A stretch of 41,053 nucleotides of DNA from Candidatus Delongbacteria bacterium (lineage in GTDB: Bacteria; UBA4055), in NCBI GenBank assembly GCA_007124045.1, contig SLFX01000142.1, positions 1 through 41,053 of the forward strand, given 5' to 3'. Within the stretch, counting starts at the first letter, position 1. Every line of letters begins with the position of its first letter. Shown piece by piece: positions 19,371-30,202 of the stretch. The translations under genes and the position numbers were made by a program. The notes beneath the pieces are model-generated. The model was not told the origin of the DNA. It ran no database searches and was given only the letters and a program-made list of their open reading frames with translations.

Positions 19371-19414
19371 ATGTTTAAATTTTATATAAATAAAACCTCC
19401 CGGAAAAAGTGCTT

Positions 19415-19443
19415 AATATACGATTTTTCTTTTTCATTGTCAA
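19415..19443 (-). promoter_or_regulatory. Sigma70-type promoter TTGACA-N17-TATATT upstream of the Ig-like lipoprotein cluster
   Basis: Plus-strand AATATA 19415-19420, 17-nt spacer, TGTCAA 19438-19443. Confidence 0.65.
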
Positions 19444-19573
19444 TCGTACATTTATTTAACATCATGACTGTATCTAAGTTCAAAAATAGCTCTGTTCCGA
19501 CAATAATTGAGGTTGCTCAACCGTTAAAATTTTTGTATTTTTCACGGATAATTATTTAAAGGTTCTCAGATTA

Positions 19574-20950
19574 ATGCATCTGCTGGATGAAATAGAATCG
19601 GTAATGAAGGAGGGATTTATTGATATAAGTCCCGAAACAAGGTATGTTTTCAAAGCTGATACGACCAAATTTTCAGGCATTCCTGAAATAGTTGTTAATG
19701 TAAAACTTGAAAGTGAAGTTTCATCGGTTCTGGCTATTGCTTCAAAACATAACATAAGTGTAACAGCAAGGGGAACAGGGACAGGTATGAGCGGTGGTGC
19801 CGTACCGATAAAAGGCGGCATTCTTTTAAATTTTGAGAATATGAACAGAATTAAGTCTATTGACAGAAAAAAAAAGCTGGCTTTTGTTGAACCCGGTGTC
19901 GTAACTGACCGGTTAAGAGCCGAAGCGTCAGAATACGGTCTCTTTTATCCTCCTGATCCTTCAAGCAGCGCAGTTTCCAGTCTGGGGGGCAATTTTGCTG
20001 AGAATGCCGGTGGACTCCACTGTGTAAAATACGGCGTAACTTCCCGCTATGTTAAGGGTTTCAAATTCGTTGACAGCACGGGTGATATTATATCCTGCGG
20101 ATCAGCTTATGAAAAGACATACTTCCCGGGTTCTTTTGTAATGATAGGTTCTGAAGGCACACTGGGTATAGTAACAGAGATCGCTCTTGAGCTGATAGAC
20201 AAACCTCCTGTGCACGATACTTACATAACATATCATAATGACCTTATGAGTGCAGTTTCTACATCCATAAGAATAAGCAATTCTCCGGTAATGCCATCTG
20301 TAATGGAATTGATCGACAAAGAGGCTTTATTGGCTGCCAGAGAATATTCCGATATTTTTCTTCCCGAAAACACCGAAGCCGTACTGATAATAAAGACTGA
20401 TTCCCAATACCTTCCCGATCTGATAGAACGATCTCTTATCCTTGAAAAAATTCTTTCTTCTATGAAGGTACCTGAATGGAATAGAGCCGAAAACACCGCT
20501 GAAGAGGAATCATTCTGGGATTTGAGAAAGGCTGTTTCTTCATCTATTAAACGGATTGCCCCGGATAAAATGAATGAGGATGTGACCGTCCCTGTTACTT
20601 CCTTGTTCGAACTTATAGAATACACAAGATCGGTTTCTGAAAAATACGGCCTCAGGATAGTTGTTTACGGACATTCCGGCGATGGAAACCTTCATGTTAA
20701 CATACTATATGACAGAAAAAACGACACAGAACTGAATAACGCAAGACTCGCATCTGAAGATATTTTCAAAAAATCAGTGGTTCTGGGAGGCAACATAACA
20801 GGTGAGCATGGTATAGGACTTTCCAAAAAAAGTTTTTTGAGTATTCAACTTTCAAAAAATGAAATATCTTTTATGAAAAAGATAAAAAAAGCTTTCGACC
20901 CGGATAATATTCTCAATCCGGATAAGATTTTTAATATGTCAAAAGGATAA
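19574..20950 (+). CDS. FAD-linked oxidase (GlcD/D-lactate dehydrogenase-like)
   Basis: VTARGTGTGMSGGAVP, PPDPSSSAVSSLGGNFAENAGGLHCVKYGVT, VYGHSGDGNLHVNI, GGNITGEHGIGLSKK. Confidence 0.93.
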   Translation: MHLLDEIESVMKEGFIDISPETRYVFKADTTKFSGIPEIVVNVKLESEVSSVLAIASKHNISVTARGTGTGMSGGAVPIKGGILLNFENMNRIKSIDRKKKLAFVEPGVVTDRLRAEASEYGLFYPPDPSSSAVSSLGGNFAENAGGLHCVKYGVTSRYVKGFKFVDSTGDIISCGSAYEKTYFPGSFVMIGSEGTLGIVTEIALELIDKPPVHDTYITYHNDLMSAVSTSIRISNSPVMPSVMELIDKEALLAAREYSDIFLPENTEAVLIIKTDSQYLPDLIERSLILEKILSSMKVPEWNRAENTAEEESFWDLRKAVSSSIKRIAPDKMNEDVTVPVTSLFELIEYTRSVSEKYGLRIVVYGHSGDGNLHVNILYDRKNDTELNNARLASEDIFKKSVVLGGNITGEHGIGLSKKSFLSIQLSKNEISFMKKIKKAFDPDNILNPDKIFNMSKG

Positions 20951-20952
20951 TA

Positions 20953-23171
<2,219 letters not shown>

Positions 23172-23185
23172 TATTAGGAGGTCTT

Positions 23186-23767
23186 ATGGATCCGCTTACA
23201 AAAAAAACTCTTCAGAAACACCTGGCTGTGTTTCTTGCGATATTATCGGTTTTGTCAATATATCTTTTCTACATTGATAAAAGGCTGTATGTCTGGATAT
23301 TTTTCTCGCTATACACGCTTCTGACGATAATTCTTCACTATTACTATGTTTCTGTACAACGGGTAAGATTGGCACAGATGGTAAAAAAAGAAGAGGATAT
23401 GCTCAAACAGAAAGAAGAGTCGGAATCAAAAACAAAATACCTGAAGACTTTGAGGAAGAAAAAGATAATGGAAGAGCAGACCAAGGCTGTTCATGCGTTG
23501 GTTATTGCACAAAATCATAAGATAAATTCTCTGCTCAACGGTATAATCGGATATTGTTCTATCCTTAGTAACAAGATAAATAAGAGCAGTTTGGAAAACA
23601 AAGAATCAATAGTTAATATCGTGAAAAAGATAAAAACCAGCGGTGATTCGATCAATAAAATGATGAAAGATTTCGACAACCCGGACAATCAGGTTATAAA
23701 GGAGATTTTTGATACAAAAGAGTATCTTGACCTTGAGAAAGAATACCTTGAGAAAGATATTGTTTAA
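23186..23767 (+). CDS. Membrane-anchored coiled-coil protein with an isolated HisKA/DHp-like helical segment (no ATPase domain)
   Basis: Two N-terminal TM helices, charged coiled coil, then ALVIAQNHKINSLLNGIIGYCSILSN resembling the DHp H-box; ends without N/G boxes. AGGAGG RBS. Confidence 0.55.
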   Translation: MDPLTKKTLQKHLAVFLAILSVLSIYLFYIDKRLYVWIFFSLYTLLTIILHYYYVSVQRVRLAQMVKKEEDMLKQKEESESKTKYLKTLRKKKIMEEQTKAVHALVIAQNHKINSLLNGIIGYCSILSNKINKSSLENKESIVNIVKKIKTSGDSINKMMKDFDNPDNQVIKEIFDTKEYLDLEKEYLEKDIV

Positions 23768-23770
23768 TTC

Positions 23771-23799
23771 TTGCATTTACAACAATTATTTCTTATCTT
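23771..23799 (+). promoter_or_regulatory. Candidate promoter TTGCAT-N17-TATCTT immediately upstream of the KamA-family ATG
   Basis: -35 23771-23776, spacer 17, -10 23794-23799; ATG at 23807. Confidence 0.5.
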
Positions 23800-23806
23800 C
23801 GCAGTC

Positions 23807-25357
23807 ATGAAGAATACAAAAGAAAAGTCATATTCATTCCTTTACAATCCCAGACATTACAGTGAGATAGAGCTTTGGAAAAATATTACTGATGATGAAT
23901 GGTATGATCCTCTCTGGCAACTGAGAAATTCAATAAGAACAGTTGATCAGCTCAGAAAGGTGATCAGATTAAATGATCATCAGGCATTTGAGATAAACAG
24001 TGTGATAGAAACTCTTCAGAAGGAAGGCAAGGAACCTTTCAGGATCACTCCCTATTACGCATCTTTGATGAGTAGAGACCCATTCCATCCGAAACTGCTT
24101 GAGGGAGACAAAGAACACCGGAGACTTGATCCAGTATTCTGGCAGAGTGTGCCTACTCCTGCCAATACTCTTTTTCCGAACGCCGGGAAAGAAGGAGCAA
24201 TGTCAGAGGGAAAAAGAACTTATGGTTCGGCGTACCAGAGATACCCGAACAGAGTCGCACTTTTTGTTGCTGAGAACACAAGCTGCGCCTCTTACTGCGT
24301 GCACTGCCAGCGGGCAAAGTCGCTCGACACTACTACAGATGTAAACCTGAACGAACTCAACAAAGGACTGTACTACATTAGCTGCAACAAAAATGTGGAT
24401 GAGGTTCTCGTTACGGGCGGCGATGCGTTGAGGATAAGCGAAAAAAGGCTTAAATATGTACTTGAGGAACTCAGTAAAATAGATCATATCCGTTCTATCC
24501 GTATAGCTACCAGAGTTCCGGTTGTTCTGCCCATGGCTGTTACCGGAAACATATTGAAGCTGATAAAGTTATCCGCCAATAAATATACTCAGGGACCTGA
24601 AAAATATGTGTATTTCATGACTCATATAAATCATTATCAGGAGATAACCGAAGATCTTTTTCAAGCAGTAAAACTGATAAGAAATCACGGGTTCACTATC
24701 AGGAATCAGACTGTTCTTTTAAATCATGTGAACGATTATTACAAAACTCTCGCCGAGACATTCAGGCGAATGTTTTGGGTCGGAGTCCATCCGTACTACC
24801 TTCTGCAGTGCCACAAAGAGAAGGGTATCTGCCACTTCATTACTCCTGTTCAAATAGGTGAACTTTATATGAAACACCTTCAGGGATGGGTATCGGGCGT
24901 TACAAGGCCCAGCTACGCCGTCAACATAGAGGGCGGGGGCGGAAAAGTCCTTCTTATGCCCTCCGGTTACGATCTGATGGGCAAAAAAATCTTCGATATC
25001 GAGAAAAAAATATCCGAGAGTTTTGCTACTATCCAGACATGGGACGGAAAGATTATAGCTAATTATGAAGCGCTTGGCAGAGCTACGAAAGATGAATATG
25101 ATGAAGCTGTTAAAAGAATGGACAGATTCATAGGCAGAAAAGGAGTTTTTGTGCCCAAGATCATTATTGTTGATGAAAAAGGTAACAGGATCGAGACGAC
25201 CAACAGAACAAGAATGCCGAATGTATCATGCTTAAAAAAGACATATCTTCTTAATTACGAAGCCGTCAAAGGGGAACTTCCGCTTAATAACCCAAACGAC
25301 ATTTCAGATATGCTTGACAAAGGCTTTGTAAAATCAAAATTTTCTAAAAACAGCTGA
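23807..25357 (+). CDS. KamA family radical SAM protein (lysine 2,3-aminomutase-like)
   Basis: CASYCVHCQR (CxxxCxxC), VLVTGGDALRIS, SIRIATRVPVVLP, HPYYLLQCH, GGGGKVLLMPSGY. ATG at 23807 (MKNTKEKSYSF) preferred over the track TTG start at 23771. Confidence 0.88.
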   Translation: MKNTKEKSYSFLYNPRHYSEIELWKNITDDEWYDPLWQLRNSIRTVDQLRKVIRLNDHQAFEINSVIETLQKEGKEPFRITPYYASLMSRDPFHPKLLEGDKEHRRLDPVFWQSVPTPANTLFPNAGKEGAMSEGKRTYGSAYQRYPNRVALFVAENTSCASYCVHCQRAKSLDTTTDVNLNELNKGLYYISCNKNVDEVLVTGGDALRISEKRLKYVLEELSKIDHIRSIRIATRVPVVLPMAVTGNILKLIKLSANKYTQGPEKYVYFMTHINHYQEITEDLFQAVKLIRNHGFTIRNQTVLLNHVNDYYKTLAETFRRMFWVGVHPYYLLQCHKEKGICHFITPVQIGELYMKHLQGWVSGVTRPSYAVNIEGGGGKVLLMPSGYDLMGKKIFDIEKKISESFATIQTWDGKIIANYEALGRATKDEYDEAVKRMDRFIGRKGVFVPKIIIVDEKGNRIETTNRTRMPNVSCLKKTYLLNYEAVKGELPLNNPNDISDMLDKGFVKSKFSKNS

Positions 25358-25361
25358 CCTT

Positions 25362-26288
25362 TTACTTTCCGGAGTATTTTTTCAAATCCGAGACAGGCAG
25401 ATCGAAAAGAAGAAAATCCCCTTCGGATTCCCAGCTTTTGAAATTTTGCTCTTTAAAAAGATTTGAAGCTTTTTTATCTTTGGGGTTTATCACAACACAA
25501 ATACTTTCTTTTTTCATTGAATACGATATCTGTTTTGCTTTTTGAAAAAGCTCTTTGAAATATTTCGGATCATCCGCCTCCATCATGCTTATGAAAAGAT
25601 CTTCCTTCTCCCTTTCCGAATAGAGAAATAATCCTCTTATACTTCCTTCCTTTTTCAAAACAACACATCTTCCCTTCTCGATATACTCCACCCTGATCAT
25701 ATCGTCTTCAAATGGCCTGATAACCCACGAATGACAAAGACCGTGAGGATTATTCTTTTTCCACTCAGATCTGTTAATGTAGTCCATCACATCAGACACA
25801 TTATAAGATACTTCTGCTGTATTCTTCATGTACTTAGGAATATTCTTCAAATTCGGCAGCCTGTATGATTTATGGTCATACCTTCCGAGTATCCTAAAAC
25901 CCATCTTTGAAAAAAGCCTTATTGAAGAATCATTCCTGAAATATGTCGCAAAACGGACTGTTTTAACCTTACTGTCATTTGCAAGACTGCAGAGTATATG
26001 ATGCGTAAGAAATCTGCCAATTCCCTTAACCTCTACACTCATATCTTTTCTCAGACCTTCTATCCATGCGTCATTAGGAGTCAGCATAGAAAGTTTTTCA
26101 AAACCGATCAGCCTGTCGTTTTTATCAACAGCCGCAATGAACATTCCTTTTGGGTCATTCACCCATGATTCATAAACCAGAGGCATATAATCATGGCCGT
26201 CCCATATATTTCTGACGATCCTTTCCATTTCCGGTCTGTCGGAAAGCTTCATTTCTCTTATCTTCAGATCATTAACATCAAGTTTCAA
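25362..26288 (-). CDS. GNAT family N-acetyltransferase (two-domain, ~308 aa)
   Basis: DLKIREMKLSDRPEMERIVRNIW; SVEVKGIGRFLTHHILCSL...RLFSKMGFRILGRY. Confidence 0.85.
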   Translation of the reverse strand: MKLDVNDLKIREMKLSDRPEMERIVRNIWDGHDYMPLVYESWVNDPKGMFIAAVDKNDRLIGFEKLSMLTPNDAWIEGLRKDMSVEVKGIGRFLTHHILCSLANDSKVKTVRFATYFRNDSSIRLFSKMGFRILGRYDHKSYRLPNLKNIPKYMKNTAEVSYNVSDVMDYINRSEWKKNNPHGLCHSWVIRPFEDDMIRVEYIEKGRCVVLKKEGSIRGLFLYSEREKEDLFISMMEADDPKYFKELFQKAKQISYSMKKESICVVINPKDKKASNLFKEQNFKSWESEGDFLLFDLPVSDLKKYSGK

Positions 26289-26845
26289 TGTTTCACCTTT
26301 TTGCTTAGTTTTTTAGAATATTCATCAATTGAAAAAACATACTGCATTTTTAACCTTTCCGGTCTTGATTCGTCTCCGATCACTTTTTTCTTCCGTGATT
26401 TCTTACCTACAGATATCAGGGCTATAACATCCCATTCTTCCGGTATTGAAAGCATTTTTTTTATTTTACGAACGGAAAATCCGGCTATAGCATGAGTAGC
26501 GAGGCCCATTTCAGTAGCTCTTAAGAGCATTTGCCCCACAGCAAGACCTGTGTCGAACTGATAATAGTACCTGTCCCTGATAACGCAGTCGAGATCCTTT
26601 TTTGAGATGACAGCTATAATGCAGGATGAATCAAACATCCATTCATTACCTTTGCTGATCGCGTCTCTAACCACATCAAGTTTTTCAGAAGACCTTATGA
26701 AAATAAATTTCCACGGCTGGTTATTGTAGCATGAAGGAGCGAAACTTGCAGCCTTTGCGAGCTCTCTTATTATTTCGTCGTTTATCTCAACCGGCTCAAG
26801 AGCTCTGTATGATCTTCTCTTTTCGATCGCTTTTTCAACTTTCAT
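26285..26845 (-). CDS. Nitroreductase family protein
   Basis: AIEKRRSYRALEPVEINDEIIRELAKAASFAPSCYNNQPWKFIFI; MGLATHAIAGF. Confidence 0.93.
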   Translation of the reverse strand: MKVEKAIEKRRSYRALEPVEINDEIIRELAKAASFAPSCYNNQPWKFIFIRSSEKLDVVRDAISKGNEWMFDSSCIIAVISKKDLDCVIRDRYYYQFDTGLAVGQMLLRATEMGLATHAIAGFSVRKIKKMLSIPEEWDVIALISVGKKSRKKKVIGDESRPERLKMQYVFSIDEYSKKLSKKVKH

Positions 26846-28358
26846 CTTTTACCCCGTACAGTTTATTTACAAGATAGTTTATCTTTTTTTCAGAATTACT
26901 GTAACAAATATCAGTTGCCGTCATTCTCCTGACCAGCGAATCTATTTTTTTTATTATATTCATATCAGGATCTTTTGGGAAAGGTAATTCTTCCAATGCA
27001 GACTTTAAAACTTTAATCCCGGGAAATTCAGCTTTGTAAATCCTGACGATAATTTCAGAATTCAAGATCGCCATTACCGACATGATCGTGTAACCCGGAA
27101 GATCAGGTATGAGGATATTCGCACTGTTGAGAGACAAAAAACCTGATCTGTCATAAGCAAAAACGGGTTTTGATGAAATAAACTTGTAAAAAAGCTTTTC
27201 TCTACCGAAAATCATGTTCTTCGGCACCTGCTGCATTCTATCGAAATCATCTGAAAGATAAACATGGTCGCCTCCTATCCTGTAAGGCATGATATTTTTA
27301 CCTGTAACAGTTCGGTGGATATGTTTTTTTGTTTTCTTTTCAGACACGAAAACAGAATTATTCCCTGTTACGATACCTAGGCTCCACTCCGCTCTGTTTT
27401 TTAAAGTTATATGAGGAATTTCGAATATTTTTTTCACAAGTACTCTTTCTGTCTGCGAATTATATATATCGAATTTATTATACTTTCCATTTAGAAGATC
27501 AGATTGTAAAAGATACATGTTACATGAATTATTAACAGTATGGTCGTCAGAAGGTTTTTTTTTCTTCATGTCAATCCTTACAGCTTCTGTAAAAACCCCC
27601 GGAAATATCCTCCCGTAATTTTTTATTTTCAAAATCGAGGTTTTTTTTAAAATAAAATCTCGTAATTCTGAAAACCTTTTTACCGTTAAAACAGATTCAG
27701 GAAGAATGAAAGACATTATACCGTCTTTTTTAAGAACATTAAAAGATTTGCGTATAAAATATTCCAGTGAATCTTTTGATTTAGAATCCGGATATATCTC
27801 CTTTAAGTATTTAACCGCATCTTTTGAAAAATGAGCCCCCCATGGCGGATTAGTGAAGATAAAATCGAATTTTTTGCCGGTATCAACTGTCAGAAAATCG
27901 GCATTTGATATCATGCATTCATATCCGGCCAGATTTAGTTCCTTTTTCGTTTTTTCTGCTGCCGACAGATCAGTTTCATAACCGTAAAGTCTTACCGAAT
28001 TGCCGTATTTTTTTGCAGCAGTGCTCAAAAATACTCCCGAACCGCAGCACGGATCACAAAAAAGAGATCCTTTTCGAATATCATAATCGTTTATTATCTC
28101 GCATACAATATTTTCCGGAGTATAAAAAGAACCGTTTAGTGCCTTGTAAGCATTGTCAGAAAATTTTTTATTGGCTCTTGATCTGAGTTTCCCTAAGTCT
28201 CCGGATCTTAAAGACCGTATCGTGTTTTCAATACCGGAAAAACCTGACCCTTCCCTGCGCAGAATACCTGATTTTGACCAGTTATGTACCGTAGCCTGCG
28301 AAACAAGAAGGCGGTCAGCAGCGTCCTTTACGGAAATATCTTCGTGAGAACTCTTCAT
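26835..28358 (-). CDS. N6-adenine DNA methyltransferase with N-terminal MerR/excisionase-like HTH and TaqI-like target-recognition C-terminus
   Basis: HTH ISVKDAADRLLVSQATVHNWSKSGIL; motif I LFCDPCCGSGVFL; motif IV FTNPPWG; FSLNSANILIP-type TaqI-like TRD segments. ATG at 28358 gives an ATGA overlap with the queH stop (track start 28385 probably too long). Confidence 0.85.
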   Translation of the reverse strand: MKSSHEDISVKDAADRLLVSQATVHNWSKSGILRREGSGFSGIENTIRSLRSGDLGKLRSRANKKFSDNAYKALNGSFYTPENIVCEIINDYDIRKGSLFCDPCCGSGVFLSTAAKKYGNSVRLYGYETDLSAAEKTKKELNLAGYECMISNADFLTVDTGKKFDFIFTNPPWGAHFSKDAVKYLKEIYPDSKSKDSLEYFIRKSFNVLKKDGIMSFILPESVLTVKRFSELRDFILKKTSILKIKNYGRIFPGVFTEAVRIDMKKKKPSDDHTVNNSCNMYLLQSDLLNGKYNKFDIYNSQTERVLVKKIFEIPHITLKNRAEWSLGIVTGNNSVFVSEKKTKKHIHRTVTGKNIMPYRIGGDHVYLSDDFDRMQQVPKNMIFGREKLFYKFISSKPVFAYDRSGFLSLNSANILIPDLPGYTIMSVMAILNSEIIVRIYKAEFPGIKVLKSALEELPFPKDPDMNIIKKIDSLVRRMTATDICYSNSEKKINYLVNKLYGVKDES

Positions 28359-28963
28359 TCTGCCGATCTTGCGGAAAATTCGCATCCGCAGTAGTCCTGC
28401 CTGTAAAGGTCATACTCTCTACTGATATCCAAAGATTTTTTAAAGCCGTTCTTTTTCTTGAAATCGGTATGAAGATATTTTATTTGGTAAATGCCGGAAT
28501 AATGGGCACCGATCTCATTGATTCTGATTGAGTCTTTATGGGGACTTATAGTTAAAGTAGTAGCAAAATAATCAAACTTTAAATGTTGAGCTTTTTCAGC
28601 GGTTTTAGACAACCTGAGTTCATAGCATCTTGAACACCTCTCCCCTCTTTCCACATCATTTTCAAGACCAAATGAGCAATTTGCAAAATCAAGTGGGGAA
28701 TATCTCTCGTAAATAACATTTATTTTTTTGTCTGTATCGTATTCTGACATAAATCTACTGAGCTCATCTTTTCTCCTGTTATGCTCACTTTCAGGATAGA
28801 TGTTCGGATTATAGAAATAAAGCGTCGTGTCAAAATAATCCGATACCGCATCCGAGGCGTATGAAGAGCATGGAGCACAGCATGTGTGAAGAAGAAGTTT
28901 CGGTCTTTTTCCGGTTCTTTTTACAGCTTCCAACTCTTCTGTAAATTTTTTAAAATGGTCCAT
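28355..28963 (-). CDS. queH: Epoxyqueuosine reductase QueH (DUF208)
   Basis: LLLHTCCAPCSSYASD, YFYNPNIYPESEHNRRKDEL, RCSRCYELRL, FATTLTISPHKD. Confidence 0.94.
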   Translation of the reverse strand: MDHFKKFTEELEAVKRTGKRPKLLLHTCCAPCSSYASDAVSDYFDTTLYFYNPNIYPESEHNRRKDELSRFMSEYDTDKKINVIYERYSPLDFANCSFGLENDVERGERCSRCYELRLSKTAEKAQHLKFDYFATTLTISPHKDSIRINEIGAHYSGIYQIKYLHTDFKKKNGFKKSLDISREYDLYRQDYCGCEFSARSAE

Positions 28964-29718
28964 TATTTTAACTCCGTAAGAATCTCGTATCCGTTCGGCA
29001 TTACCAGAACTGTATGCTCAAACTGGGCAGACAGGGATCCGTCTTTGGTTGTCACCGTCCATCCGTCCGATTTAGAGGTAATCACTTCATAACCGCCCAT
29101 ATTGATCATCGGCTCTATTGTAAAGCACATTCCGGGTTTAATTCTTATCCTGCCCTGTGAGGTATAAAAATGATAAACATGAGGATCTTCATGAAAATCG
29201 GATCCTATACCGTGCCCTCCATAGTCTCTTACTATTGAATATCCGAATTTTGTTACATACCTCTCTATAGCTTTACCTATTTCGGAAAAATATGAGTTTG
29301 ATTTAACTGCACCAATTCCTCTATACATTGCTTTTTCCGCTCTTTCGACAAGGAGTCTGACTGACTCGGGCGCATCTCCGACAATAAATGTTTTTGAAGT
29401 ATCTCCGTGATAACCTTCGACGATGACTGTTATATCAACATTCACAATATCGCCGTTCTTTAGTTCGACTTCCTGAGAAGGGATGCCGTGACAGACAACA
29501 TTATTTACAGATGTGCAAATGCTTCTGGGATAACCTCTGTAGTTCAAAGGTGCCGGTCTTGCACCGTTTTTGACTATAAACTCATGACACAATGCATCAA
29601 GTCTTCCTGTAGTTTCACCATCTGCAACAAAAGGGGAAATATAGTCTAAAACCTGAGCGGCAAGCTTTCCGGCTTTACGCATTTTCTGTATTTCTTCCCT
29701 GTTCTTTATCTTTATCAT
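28963..29718 (-). CDS. map: Methionine aminopeptidase type I
   Basis: MIKIKNREEIQKMRKAGKLAAQVL, YRGYPRSICTSVNNVVCHGIPS, DYGGHGIGSDFHEDP, FTIEPMI. Confidence 0.97.
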   Translation of the reverse strand: MIKIKNREEIQKMRKAGKLAAQVLDYISPFVADGETTGRLDALCHEFIVKNGARPAPLNYRGYPRSICTSVNNVVCHGIPSQEVELKNGDIVNVDITVIVEGYHGDTSKTFIVGDAPESVRLLVERAEKAMYRGIGAVKSNSYFSEIGKAIERYVTKFGYSIVRDYGGHGIGSDFHEDPHVYHFYTSQGRIRIKPGMCFTIEPMINMGGYEVITSKSDGWTVTTKDGSLSAQFEHTVLVMPNGYEILTELK

Positions 29719-29726
29719 TCAATAGC

Positions 29727-30191
29727 TTATATCTGTTTGAAAAGATCCGCCATTTCTATTGCGGAAAGCATTGCATCCCATCCTTTATTTCCGGATTTTG
29801 TTCCGGCTCTGTCTATCGCCTGTTCCACAGAATCTGTTGTCAGAACACCGAATATGACCGGGATTCCGCTTTTGAGACCGGCATGGGCCACACCTTTTGA
29901 AACCTCGGCCGATACATATTCGAAATGTGGAGTACTTCCTCTTATTACCGCTCCGAGACACACCACAGCATCGTATTTACCTTTTGAAGCAAGTTTCTGA
30001 GCAGTAACCGGGATCTCGAAAGCTCCGGGAACCAGTACGAGTTCAAGATCATCTCCTGAACCGCCGTGCCTGATAAAGCAGTCTTCCGCTCCGCCTATAA
30101 GCTTATTTGTGATCAGTTCGTTGAACCTCGATCCAACAACAGCTATCTTCAAGCCGTCCGCCTTAAGCTGCCCGTTGACAGTTTTCATCAT
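29727..30191 (-). CDS. ribH: 6,7-dimethyl-8-ribityllumazine synthase
   Basis: [65 protein letters not shown]. Confidence 0.97.
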   Translation of the reverse strand: MMKTVNGQLKADGLKIAVVGSRFNELITNKLIGGAEDCFIRHGGSGDDLELVLVPGAFEIPVTAQKLASKGKYDAVVCLGAVIRGSTPHFEYVSAEVSKGVAHAGLKSGIPVIFGVLTTDSVEQAIDRAGTKSGNKGWDAMLSAIEMADLFKQI

Positions 30192-30202
30192 ATCCTCCGT
30201 TA

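Noticed and set aside
19511-19522. Inverted repeat GGTTG-CT-CAACC upstream of the glcD-like gene as an operator or hairpin
   Set aside because: The 2-nt loop disfavours a hairpin; a 5-bp half-site overlapping a weak -35 (TTGCTC-N17-TATTTT) is too short to claim without conservation data.
23721-23765. Short direct repeat (CTTGAGAAAGAATAC/CTTGAGAAAGATAT) at the end of the DHp-like gene
   Set aside because: A single imperfect duplication encoding LEKEYLEKD, compatible with ordinary coiled-coil sequence.
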